64,000 nt of DNA, from NCBI GenBank assembly GCA_046757465.1, contig JBHHYH010000002.1:60127-124126 (forward strand). Direction: 5' to 3'. Origin of the DNA: Scalindua_A sp046757465 (GTDB lineage Bacteria > Planctomycetota > Brocadiia > Brocadiales > Scalinduaceae). The notes beneath the pieces were generated by a model. That model was not told the DNA's origin and did not search any database. It worked only from the letters and a program-made list of their open reading frames with translations. The position numbers and the translations under genes are program-made. Below, piece by piece: positions 31,903 to 39,605 of this stretch (positions are counted from its first letter, which is position 1; every line of letters starts with the position of its first letter).

Positions 31903-34062
31903 ATGTCATCAAATCGTACGAAGAAACAAGTTAGCGAAAAACAGGCCAAATCAACTACCTTAAGGAAAATACATCTCCGTATAGACAAAGTCAAGCTCAT
32001 TCTCCAGAGGAAAGACAAAAATTTCTATAATAAGCATAGTCATTTATTTGATCAATTGAGAGAGCCAAGGCAGAGATTTATAGACACGATCAACCTGAAT
32101 ATGGATGATGGTACTATTAAACCCATTAAGCTCTTCCTGGTTCAACATAATCTGGCATTTGGTCCCGGACAAGGCGTATTAAGGTTTATCAAACACATTC
32201 ATATTCCTAAGAGTATAGAAAACGCTTCATTGGAAGACGTAAAAGATGTGGTTGAAAAGCTGGTTCTCGAGGAAGTGGAAGTAGCCGCTATGGAAAAGAG
32301 TTTGTACCACTCACTCCATAATGTGAAATTGGGGGGAGCCAGCAGTTCTGTAGCTCTCTTAGAAGTTAAAAAAGTAAACGGGCAATTTCAAATAGTACCG
32401 CTTGAGCTAACAAAGACTGAAGTAGCAAGACTCTCGAGAGAAATAGGTTATGAGCTTGTTAAACACCGTATTATGGGACCTGATGGTTTTTGGCCTGAAC
32501 CAGACAATGAAACTACAGATGAGCAAATATTAAACTGGGTAGAGGACGAAGCGCTGCGGACATTACTTCTTAAACATTTGCTCGCACCTGGTGATAAAGA
32601 GTTACTTGAAACTCTGGATAAGGTTTACGGCCATGCAGGAGAAAAAAATAAAATAGGAAAGAGATTTAAAAATATATCAGAGATATTAGAAACACCTTAT
32701 CACGATGCTGCGCTAATGTGGCTAAAGGAATGGAGGGCAACCAGACGAGGAGAAATGGCAATGGAGGAGCTGGTCTCCGAAACGTCGAAGGTTGGGAAAC
32801 AATACAAAGAGCAGGTATCAAAAACTGCCCGGAAATATAAGGTAATACCATCGATCGCTGAAGATTTACTGGCCGTTAAAAGGTTTCTTGCTGTAATGTA
32901 CCAACCATTCAGGGACTATAAACCTAACGGACAAATAGTAATCCTGGATACAGGAATCGCACCTGCAATTGTACAGGGTAATTTATCAAGATTGAAAGAA
33001 CTTAATAAAGAGGATGTTGTCATAATCAGCGTATTATCAAAACGACTTGGAGGAAGTTCACCTAAAAGAATTGAACAGCTTTGTAGAATATATGTGGAGG
33101 CCGCTTATAACTTAGGCGCCAAGATTGTGACCCTCTGCAACACCATGGACTCTAATGCCAGAGCCGTAGTAAGTAAAGAATTTTCCATACCTGTTCTTGG
33201 ACCTATTGAGCCTGCTGTTAAGGCAGCATTAAGATTTGGTAAGGCTATGAATATCGGAGTTATCGCAACAAAGGCTACGATTGAAAGTGGTGCATACGTA
33301 AGAGAAATACAGAATCATGATCCAGTTGCCAGGGTATTCAGCGTAGTTGCACCGTTGTTGGCTACTATGGCTGACATGGGCAAATCTGACACGACGCAAC
33401 CTCCATCGATGAATCAGGAGACCATAGCCATCCTCGAGACGAATTTACGTCCTCTCATGGGAAAAAACATTGATATTCTTATTCTGGGATGTACGCATTA
33501 CAGTGTATTCGAACAGACAATACATGACGTTTGGAAACGTTGTACGGGTAAAGAGATTCACATTGTGGACTCTTCCAAAGAACTTTCTCTTTACACCCTG
33601 ACTTACCTCGAGCAGAACAGATTATTATCCTTCAGAGTAAAACATAAAGGATCATTATTTAGCATGGCCAGTAAAGAGGATACCCAGAAATTTGAGCAAG
33701 GAATTCTAAAGATTACAGGACGCAATGTAGAAGTAATACCGATGGATATAGGTGAAGTGGTTGGAAGATTGAGTGAGAAAGACAGGTTATTTCAGAAAGC
33801 AGTGGTTAAGGAGAGTAAGGAAGACGTCAATCTAAGGGGTGTTATAATCAATTCCCGTCTGTCTGCCGAGGCTAAAGTTGCTACTGCTGATAAATTGTAC
33901 GGAGCGGGGAGTATAGATATCAGTCGATCTAATGGAGAAATATTACCACTGGAACTGCAAGAAGAATACATAGCAGAAATGGACAAATTAGCCGGACAAG
34001 ATAAAGAACTATCAAAGGTTCTTTCACATATCAAAGAACTACTCTCCAATAAAGCGAAGTAG
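31903..34062 (+). CDS. Fusion of a degenerate glutamate-dehydrogenase-like domain with glutamate racemase
   Basis: The 719-residue protein is much longer than a normal glutamate racemase (about 270 residues). Residues about 345-620 are the racemase: LDTGIAP, Cys412 in TLCNTMDSNA and Cys530 in LGCTHYS, the two catalytic Cys. Residues about 60-215 align in order with the dimerisation/substrate domain of Glu/Leu dehydrogenases: VQHNLAFGPGQGVLRF, LGGAS, VPLELTKTEVARLSREIGYEL, IMGPDGFWPEPDNETTDEQ. The catalytic Lys positions of dehydrogenases are lost. Residues 640-719 are unassigned. It should make D-Glu for peptidoglycan, with the N-domain perhaps sensing glutamate. An AAGGGG site precedes the ATG. 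The stop codon lies in a MITE end. Confidence 0.88.
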   Translation: MSSNRTKKQVSEKQAKSTTLRKIHLRIDKVKLILQRKDKNFYNKHSHLFDQLREPRQRFIDTINLNMDDGTIKPIKLFLVQHNLAFGPGQGVLRFIKHIHIPKSIENASLEDVKDVVEKLVLEEVEVAAMEKSLYHSLHNVKLGGASSSVALLEVKKVNGQFQIVPLELTKTEVARLSREIGYELVKHRIMGPDGFWPEPDNETTDEQILNWVEDEALRTLLLKHLLAPGDKELLETLDKVYGHAGEKNKIGKRFKNISEILETPYHDAALMWLKEWRATRRGEMAMEELVSETSKVGKQYKEQVSKTARKYKVIPSIAEDLLAVKRFLAVMYQPFRDYKPNGQIVILDTGIAPAIVQGNLSRLKELNKEDVVIISVLSKRLGGSSPKRIEQLCRIYVEAAYNLGAKIVTLCNTMDSNARAVVSKEFSIPVLGPIEPAVKAALRFGKAMNIGVIATKATIESGAYVREIQNHDPVARVFSVVAPLLATMADMGKSDTTQPPSMNQETIAILETNLRPLMGKNIDILILGCTHYSVFEQTIHDVWKRCTGKEIHIVDSSKELSLYTLTYLEQNRLLSFRVKHKGSLFSMASKEDTQKFEQGILKITGRNVEVIPMDIGEVVGRLSEKDRLFQKAVVKESKEDVNLRGVIINSRLSAEAKVATADKLYGAGSIDISRSNGEILPLELQEEYIAEMDKLAGQDKELSKVLSHIKELLSNKAK

Positions 34063-34230
34063 TATCTGTTGCGGAAAGCTTGACTATCTAAAAATGTCAT
34101 TTTTACCCCACACACAGCTAGCTTGTGAAGCGCAAGCGAGCAAGCTGTGGGGGCTGAACCAGATCCTGAAAGAGATGCTGAAATAAATCCAGCATGACAT
34201 TTTTCAGGATCTGCGATTTCAGAATCTATT
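34060..34230. repeat. MITE-like element, family C, truncated copy
   Basis: The left end TAGTATCTGTTGCGGAAAG is intact and its first three bases are the stop codon of the racemase fusion. The right inverted end was not found. It includes a hairpin acacagctagcttgtg...agctgtggg at about 34108-34152. Confidence 0.7.
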
Positions 34231-34554
34231 TAATTAAATACTTGATTTTCTAAAAAATATGATATAATATTTGGTACTTTATGCCAAGACTTGTTGCCAT
34301 ATAACACTTGCAGTTATTGCCTTGTTATATATATTAAGTATTTATTAACAAGGACTAAGGTTTCTCCCCAAAGTTATCTAAATCACCCAACTACCTTCCA
34401 CTTTCTTATCCATCAAAAACCCGTCAATCTAAGTGCCTGATTATACCCATATAATTATGAGTATAGAAAGGTTAAAACCTCTTATCTGGATTTTATATAG
34501 TTGCTATATATTGTAAAATAAATCAAATATTATACAAAATATTGTATTTTCCCC
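34231..34554. other. AT-rich gene-free region
   Basis: About 324 AT-rich bases, with no frame of note. Its right end leads into the promoter of the small gene at 34643. Confidence 0.5.
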
Positions 34555-34585
34555 TTGACAGGGAGTTTAATTTCTGCTATATAAT
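34555..34585 (+). promoter_or_regulatory. Strong promoter upstream of the 62-residue protein
   Basis: TTGACA at 34555-34560 is a perfect -35 box. TATATAAT at 34578-34585 gives a 17-base spacer if TATATA is the -10, or 19 if TATAAT is used. It is one of the best sigma-70-type matches in the window. Confidence 0.7.
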
Positions 34586-34603
34586 CCAACTAAATTTAAA
34601 GTA

Positions 34604-34633
34604 ACTTGATTTAACTTGAATAGACTTGATGAG
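34604..34633 (+). promoter_or_regulatory. Three-fold 10-bp tandem repeat in the leader
   Basis: ACTTGATTTA, ACTTGAATAG and ACTTGATGAG follow one another without gaps, one helical turn each, from about 20 bases downstream of the -10 box up to the ribosome binding site. It may be an operator. Confidence 0.55.
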
Positions 34634-34642
34634 AGGTAAGAC

Positions 34643-34831
34643 ATGGGTAAATGTTTGCAGATATATTATGATGAGAAAAGGGACGGTAATATAAGAGAGA
34701 TGATTCAAGAATTAAGAAAAATAAAGAATTCTCCTTATTACAGGCGTAGGTCAGATAGTGAGATTTCGCTCATGTTATTAAGTAAGGCACTAAAGAGTGA
34801 GATTAAAAGGTTTAAGGATAATAATATCTAG
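34643..34831 (+). CDS. Small charged protein, unknown function
   Basis: The 62-residue product is rich in Lys, Arg and Glu, with a predicted helix-turn-helix pattern in RRSDSEISLMLLSKALKSEIKRF, reminiscent of ribbon-helix-helix antitoxins, but without a firm match. A GAGAGG ribosome binding site lies before the ATG. The strong promoter and tandem repeats upstream suggest a regulated gene. No toxin partner is adjacent; a structured RNA element follows instead. Confidence 0.6.
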   Translation: MGKCLQIYYDEKRDGNIREMIQELRKIKNSPYYRRRSDSEISLMLLSKALKSEIKRFKDNNI

Positions 34832-34893
34832 AGCGACAAAATATGAAAAAATTCAAGCTAATTTTTGGTTTCTCTCGATATTAAGTAAATATT

Positions 34894-35100
34894 AGAGATG
34901 AGTACGGGGGTAAATGTGACCGGAGCCTTCATCTCCGTTACTTCAAGCCTCGCCCTCCCGTGAGCGGTCACAGCGTAATCGGGCTTAGCCGTACTCATCT
35001 CTCGGCGAGGGCCTTTCTCCTTTCCCCCTCGCTAACTGACGGCAGAAGGGTTTTCCATCGCTACTAAAATGTGATGTAAGAAGCCCTTTTCGCCGTCAGT
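34894..35100 (+). ncRNA. Highly structured element, probable RNA
   Basis: Four perfect stems are visible: AGAGATGAGTACGG (34894-34907) with 34989-35002, TGTGACCG (34915-34922) with 34965-34972 nested inside, GCGAGGG (35005-35011) with 35026-35032, and ACTGACGGC with GCCGTCAGT (35035-35043, 35092-35100), extended by GAAGGG/CCCTTTT. A T-run follows. GC content is higher than the surroundings. The third loop exposes CCTTTCTCCTTTC. I do not recognise the family. It could be an sRNA, a leader of the following basic-protein gene, or a mobile palindromic element. Confidence 0.55.
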
Positions 35101-35182
35101 AATATTTTTGAAAATCTGAATTTTATAATTCCAAGATACAGAAGAAGTTGGCTAAGATATAAATTTTAGAAGGAGGCATAAA

Positions 35183-35317
35183 TTGGCAAAAAAGGTAAGA
35201 AAAAAATCTGGCGCTAAAGCAAAACCTTCTCCTAAGAAAAAAGCTAAATCTGGTTCAAAAAGAAAGAAGACGGTAAAAGAAACAAAACCACTGATAGAGC
35301 TAAAACAGATTGTATAA
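35183..35317 (+). CDS. Small Lys-rich basic protein, 44 residues
   Basis: A TTG start six bases after AGGAGG opens a frame whose first 35 residues are almost all Lys, Arg, Ala, Ser, Gly and Pro (AKKVRKKSGAKAKPSPKKKA), like the tails of histone H1-like and other nucleic-acid-binding bacterial proteins, followed by a short ETKPLIELKQIV end. The very strong ribosome binding site argues that it is real. A weak stem-loop with six Ts follows at 35378-35396. It could bind the structured RNA just upstream or DNA in general; this is inference. Confidence 0.65.
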   Translation: MAKKVRKKSGAKAKPSPKKKAKSGSKRKKTVKETKPLIELKQIV

Positions 35318-35509
35318 AATTTGCAAGGTTTTTATCGGTTGGTTGAAGAAAACATGAAATTATCAATACCGGTAGTTCCTATCTTGTAGGTTTTTTGCCT
35401 GCGTATTGTCTAATTTTTCAATTCCAAAAGCCACCACAAATAATCTTCCTTTTCCACATCAGATCGCTTAATATATTATGTTTTTATAATATGTCAAGCC
35501 TATTTTAAA

Positions 35510-36556
35510 ATGACCAAGGAAATTGTCTTAATTACCGGTGCAAGTGGTTTTATTGGCACTGCACTGATCACGCGATTGGTAAATAATTATTATATTATAG
35601 GTATTGACAAGGTACTGCATAAAGATAGAGATATCAAGGTATTATGGTATAAAGCGGATATATCGAATAGAACACTCCTAAACGAAATCTTCAGGGAAAT
35701 AAAAGAAAAATTTCATGGAAGCATTGATTATGTTTTTCATCTGGCGGCATATTATGATTTGTTAAATAGAAAAAGCAGACTATATCGTGAAACCAATGAA
35801 AATGGGACTAGAAATTTATTAGATAATTTGATTAATCTTGATGTGAAAAACTTTATTTTTACGAGTAGTGCCGCAATAATGACACCGATTAGGGATAATG
35901 AAAAACTGAATGAGGAATCCGCTTTGGGCTCGGTATTATATTACGCAAAATCCAAGATTACGGGAGAAAAAATTGCATTAAAATATAAGGAGAAGATAAA
36001 AGTAACCATCCTCAGACCCTCGGCGGTATATTCTCGTGATTGCAGGTCTTTACCGCTTGCAAATCAAATTGCCTTTATCTGGCGAAAAGGTTTTGGTTAT
36101 AGAATCTTTCCCGGAAAGGGAGAAGGTGGTTTATCTTACGTGCATATCGAAGATATAGTTGATGCCCTTGAGAAGACTATCCTTAAAGCTAAAGAAATAA
36201 CTACTGGTTCGATATTTATTTTGTCCGAAGAAGACTATGTCTCAAGTAATGATCTTTATGGCCTTATCTTCCATGAGATTTATGGTACGCAATCAAATCT
36301 AGTACATTTACCGAAGTGGTCTGTATGGTTTTGTGTTTATGTTATAAATAAGATTTATCTTTTCCTGGGAAAGAGTTATTTCTTTAAACCATGGATGATA
36401 AATATAGTAAATAAAAAACATAGATTTAATATTGAGAAGGCTAGAAGAGTATTAGAATGGCAACCCAAGTTTCTATTGAGAGAATACACAAAAGTAATAA
36501 TAAATAGCCTTAAGAACAACCCAAATAAATGGCTTACAATTAATAATATAACGTAA
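35510..36556 (+). CDS. NAD-dependent epimerase/dehydratase (extended SDR)
   Basis: The 348-residue protein has the extended SDR signature: TGASGFIGTAL for NAD binding, HLAAYYDLL, TSSAAIMTP, and YYAKSK (the YxxxK catalytic pair near residue 145). RPSAVY and SYVHIEDIVDAL follow. The C-terminal part is hydrophobic (WFCVYVINKIYLF), which may anchor it to a membrane. It probably modifies a nucleotide sugar, sterol-like or polyketide-type substrate; the context does not decide. Confidence 0.85.
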   Translation: MTKEIVLITGASGFIGTALITRLVNNYYIIGIDKVLHKDRDIKVLWYKADISNRTLLNEIFREIKEKFHGSIDYVFHLAAYYDLLNRKSRLYRETNENGTRNLLDNLINLDVKNFIFTSSAAIMTPIRDNEKLNEESALGSVLYYAKSKITGEKIALKYKEKIKVTILRPSAVYSRDCRSLPLANQIAFIWRKGFGYRIFPGKGEGGLSYVHIEDIVDALEKTILKAKEITTGSIFILSEEDYVSSNDLYGLIFHEIYGTQSNLVHLPKWSVWFCVYVINKIYLFLGKSYFFKPWMINIVNKKHRFNIEKARRVLEWQPKFLLREYTKVIINSLKNNPNKWLTINNIT

Positions 36557-36717
36557 CTTCAACTCCTTTTAATTACTTGCTTTAGGCTCTCTTTATTTTT
36601 GATTGCGTCTTGATACGCTTTGGTGTATATTTAAGTTTATTAGTTCAAGTTTTTTGTAATTGTCCTATATTTCTTTCTCGTTAAATGTTAAAAGAAAACA
36701 TTATCGGAGTAGGATAT

Positions 36718-38223
36718 ATGAAAAAATTTCTTGCCATTACTATTTTTGTATTCTTTTTGTTTGGTTTTAATGGCTCTTCAGATGCGGCATCTTTGATAGA
36801 AGACCTGAAAAGCTTTGAAAAGTCGCTATCTGAGTGGGTGACAAATCTCAATCAACTTGAAGAAAGATTTTCAAATCTTGAGAATAGCCTTCAGGACAGA
36901 GAAAAACAAGTTGCAGATTTCAATAAGAGTATTGCCGATATAGAAAATCTAATTGCAGATCTAAACGCTAAGGTCGATAAGATTGAGAAAATGCGCTCGG
37001 CCTCAGGCATAAGAGATACCTTAAAAGAATTTGAAGGGACATTGAATGTGTTTAAGAAAAGATTTTCTGAGATGGCAAAGAGGTTAGAGGATCAGGAGGT
37101 AAAAACTGCAGTACTTGAAAGGATATATGACACCGCTCAGAGACCGTTAGAAAAACTGATGCAGGCAATAGATAAGCAGAAAGGCGTTATCAATAATCTG
37201 GCGAATAGATTAGATGAACAGGAAAAGACACTTCTGGCTATAGAAGGAGGTTTTAAACAAATACTTCCTGCTGAATCTCCCGCAAAGGGTGCGGAAGCGG
37301 CTGTGCTGGCCTTCAAGCAAAAACAAAAAGAAATTGAAGAAATAAATGCCAGATTAAGTAAACTGGAATCAGGAACGATAGTCCTAAAGACAGAGGAAAC
37401 AGTTGAGAAGAAGCCTGAAGCTGAAATAAAGGAAAAAGTTGTGGTTTCAGAAACTCCCACAGAAGGAGCAAAAGCGCCTACTGAAAAACCTTCTGAAATG
37501 AAGGGTTTTACAAATATAGGGGGAGGTTTCTTTATAAAAAATATAGAACTTAAGCCATTTGGTTCATCTACCTACATAAGCGGTGAAATAATGAATAAAT
37601 CTGACAGAGACTATAGTATTGTAGATTTTAGAATTCAGGCTTATAGCGAAGAAAACGACCTTTTGGGAGATCACAGTTTCCCCATTACGGGTTTTAAAAG
37701 GGATGGCACGAAGACATTTGAAGAAGTAATAGCGGGAGCGGCTTCCGAAAGAATTGCTAAATATTTTATTTTCCCTGCCGAAATGCCGTTAGGTTCTGAC
37801 ATGGGTGAAGGAACAGTCGGGATGACTGGGAAAAAATTACAGGTTGCAATGGCAGAAACTACAGTGAAACAACCTCAAATTGAAGAAGGAAAAACAACTG
37901 CGAAGAAAGCATGGGAAATCGCAAAAGAATTGGAAGGTTTTGAAAATATAGGTAATGGTTTTTTTATAAGGAATGTCTCTTTTGACAGCTTCGGTTCGTC
38001 CTCTACTGTAAAAGGAGAGATCAAAAACAATTCAAAAAATGACTTTTACCTTGCTTCGTTTGTTATGAAAGTATACAGCAAGGATTATGGTATGATCACG
38101 AGTTTTGATTTTTCAATAAGGCGTCTTAAGAGTGGAGGTATAAAGACTTTTGATGAAATAGTTACCGGCGTACGCCCGGTCGAAATCTCTAGGTATGAGG
38201 TAGTGTTTAAAGAAGCCTACTGA
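36718..38223 (+). CDS. Exported coiled-coil protein with two FxLYD-like domains
   Basis: The start at ATG 36718 is preceded by GGAG and gives a proper signal peptide (MKKFLAITIFVFFLF...SSDAA); the upstream ATG at 36685 would add 11 residues. Residues 30-230 are coiled coil. After a Glu/Pro-rich linker, two homologous beta-domains follow: GFTNIGGGFFIKNIELKPFG... and GFENIGNGFFIRNVSFDSFG.... Each resembles FxLYD/DUF3426-like modules. It likely acts in the envelope. The 3' end overlaps the convergent SPFH gene by seven bases. Confidence 0.8.
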   Translation: MKKFLAITIFVFFLFGFNGSSDAASLIEDLKSFEKSLSEWVTNLNQLEERFSNLENSLQDREKQVADFNKSIADIENLIADLNAKVDKIEKMRSASGIRDTLKEFEGTLNVFKKRFSEMAKRLEDQEVKTAVLERIYDTAQRPLEKLMQAIDKQKGVINNLANRLDEQEKTLLAIEGGFKQILPAESPAKGAEAAVLAFKQKQKEIEEINARLSKLESGTIVLKTEETVEKKPEAEIKEKVVVSETPTEGAKAPTEKPSEMKGFTNIGGGFFIKNIELKPFGSSTYISGEIMNKSDRDYSIVDFRIQAYSEENDLLGDHSFPITGFKRDGTKTFEEVIAGAASERIAKYFIFPAEMPLGSDMGEGTVGMTGKKLQVAMAETTVKQPQIEEGKTTAKKAWEIAKELEGFENIGNGFFIRNVSFDSFGSSSTVKGEIKNNSKNDFYLASFVMKVYSKDYGMITSFDFSIRRLKSGGIKTFDEIVTGVRPVEISRYEVVFKEAY

Positions 38224-39566
38224 GATACCGGATATTCTTCAGTAAGGTCTTCCCATTCCTTCTCAATTTTCTCTTGCAATTCTTCAGATACTTTCGGTTT
38301 AGCTTCTTCAAGTTCTTTTTTAAATGCTTCAGGTATTGTTGGTTTATCTTCTTTAAATTCCTTTTTTAACTGATCAGGCACATCCAAACCTTCAGGCATT
38401 CTTTTTGGCATACTGAAAAAATCCTCTCTATCCGATTTCTTTCTCAATTTCACTCCATCCTTCTTTCTCGCTTTCTCTTTCAATCTTTTTTTCTCTTTTC
38501 CTCCTCCCAATTTTTCTACCATCTTGTCTATGTCTAAAAGGTCAATGTCCTGAGTTGACACTACCACGTCCTGTAAGTTTATGTTCTTTACAGCTTCAAG
38601 CGCTACTATTAAGTCACCACCCAGGCCCGTCATAGCCTCTCTTCGCAATCTTTCACCCTCCGCCTTTGCCCTTGCAATGAGTAATTCGCCTGCTGCCCGT
38701 CTTTCCTCTTTATAAAGGTTTCCCTTCGCCACCTTTTCTATTTTGAATTTATTAGCGCCTGCTAGAATTGAGGTAACTTTGGTTACCATTTCCGCCTTTA
38801 GCGACACCTTTTGCCCTTCCTTATTAGACCGTATCTTTTCCGCAAGGGCCTCCGTGGTAGCGTCTATGGTCTGGGTAATACCTCTTTGGTTGACAGCCTT
38901 CTCCTTTGATATGTTCAATAATTCATCTAATTCTGCGAGCTTAACATTCTTGATTTTTCTCTCCAGCTGCGGGTCGAACCTCATATCCAATATAAGCCAG
39001 TCTATGATGTCAATATGCCGGGACTCGGCCCTGCTTATAAGTAGTTGTTTTGCCTCTTCGGCTCTCCTGCGTTTCTCATCAGGATCGTAAAGATTCTTTT
39101 CAGTCATCTTTCCTAATACGTTTCTTGCCACTTCACGAACATCACTTAATAAAAAGGATTTATACCTATCACCGGGGCCAATTTCCTGACGAATCTTATG
39201 TGCCTTTCCTTTTTTTATTTGATATTTTATAACTACATCTACTGTAACGTTGTAGTCATCTGCAGTCCTTATCGGTAACTCCCTGGATTCAATCTTTCCT
39301 TCTGGTGTACGTGCTTCCCTTGTCAAGTTGAATGTTTGTACAGTACTGTCAAATAAGTCCCATGATTCAGTTTTCCTTATATACCTGTGCCAGCCAGGCC
39401 CAAAGTCTTTTTGTACAACACCTCTCTTAAGGCCCCATATTACAGTCTTGACTCCTACCTGATCAACCCTAACCTTAACGGTAGCAAACTTTATGCCGAG
39501 AATAATAACGATTATACCTGCCAGGATACTTAAAGGCATGAAATACTTGGCCAGAATCTTTACCAT
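38217..39566 (-). CDS. SPFH/band-7 (prohibitin-like) protein 1
   Basis: The 449-residue protein has an N-terminal membrane helix (about 10-30), an SPFH domain (about 35-250, GVKTVIWGLKRGV...VVIKYQIKKGKAHKI), a helical heptad region, and a charged Glu/Lys-rich tail (about 370-449) that is longer than in HflC or HflK. Such proteins form membrane-bound rings and control proteases or microdomains. It is 39 bases behind another SPFH gene, so the two form an HflK/HflC-like pair. Confidence 0.85.
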   Translation of the reverse strand: MVKILAKYFMPLSILAGIIVIILGIKFATVKVRVDQVGVKTVIWGLKRGVVQKDFGPGWHRYIRKTESWDLFDSTVQTFNLTREARTPEGKIESRELPIRTADDYNVTVDVVIKYQIKKGKAHKIRQEIGPGDRYKSFLLSDVREVARNVLGKMTEKNLYDPDEKRRRAEEAKQLLISRAESRHIDIIDWLILDMRFDPQLERKIKNVKLAELDELLNISKEKAVNQRGITQTIDATTEALAEKIRSNKEGQKVSLKAEMVTKVTSILAGANKFKIEKVAKGNLYKEERRAAGELLIARAKAEGERLRREAMTGLGGDLIVALEAVKNINLQDVVVSTQDIDLLDIDKMVEKLGGGKEKKRLKEKARKKDGVKLRKKSDREDFFSMPKRMPEGLDVPDQLKKEFKEDKPTIPEAFKKELEEAKPKVSEELQEKIEKEWEDLTEEYPVSQ

Positions 39567-39605
39567 TATGTCATTCTCCTGAGACTCTTATTGTTCAATG
39601 TTTTT

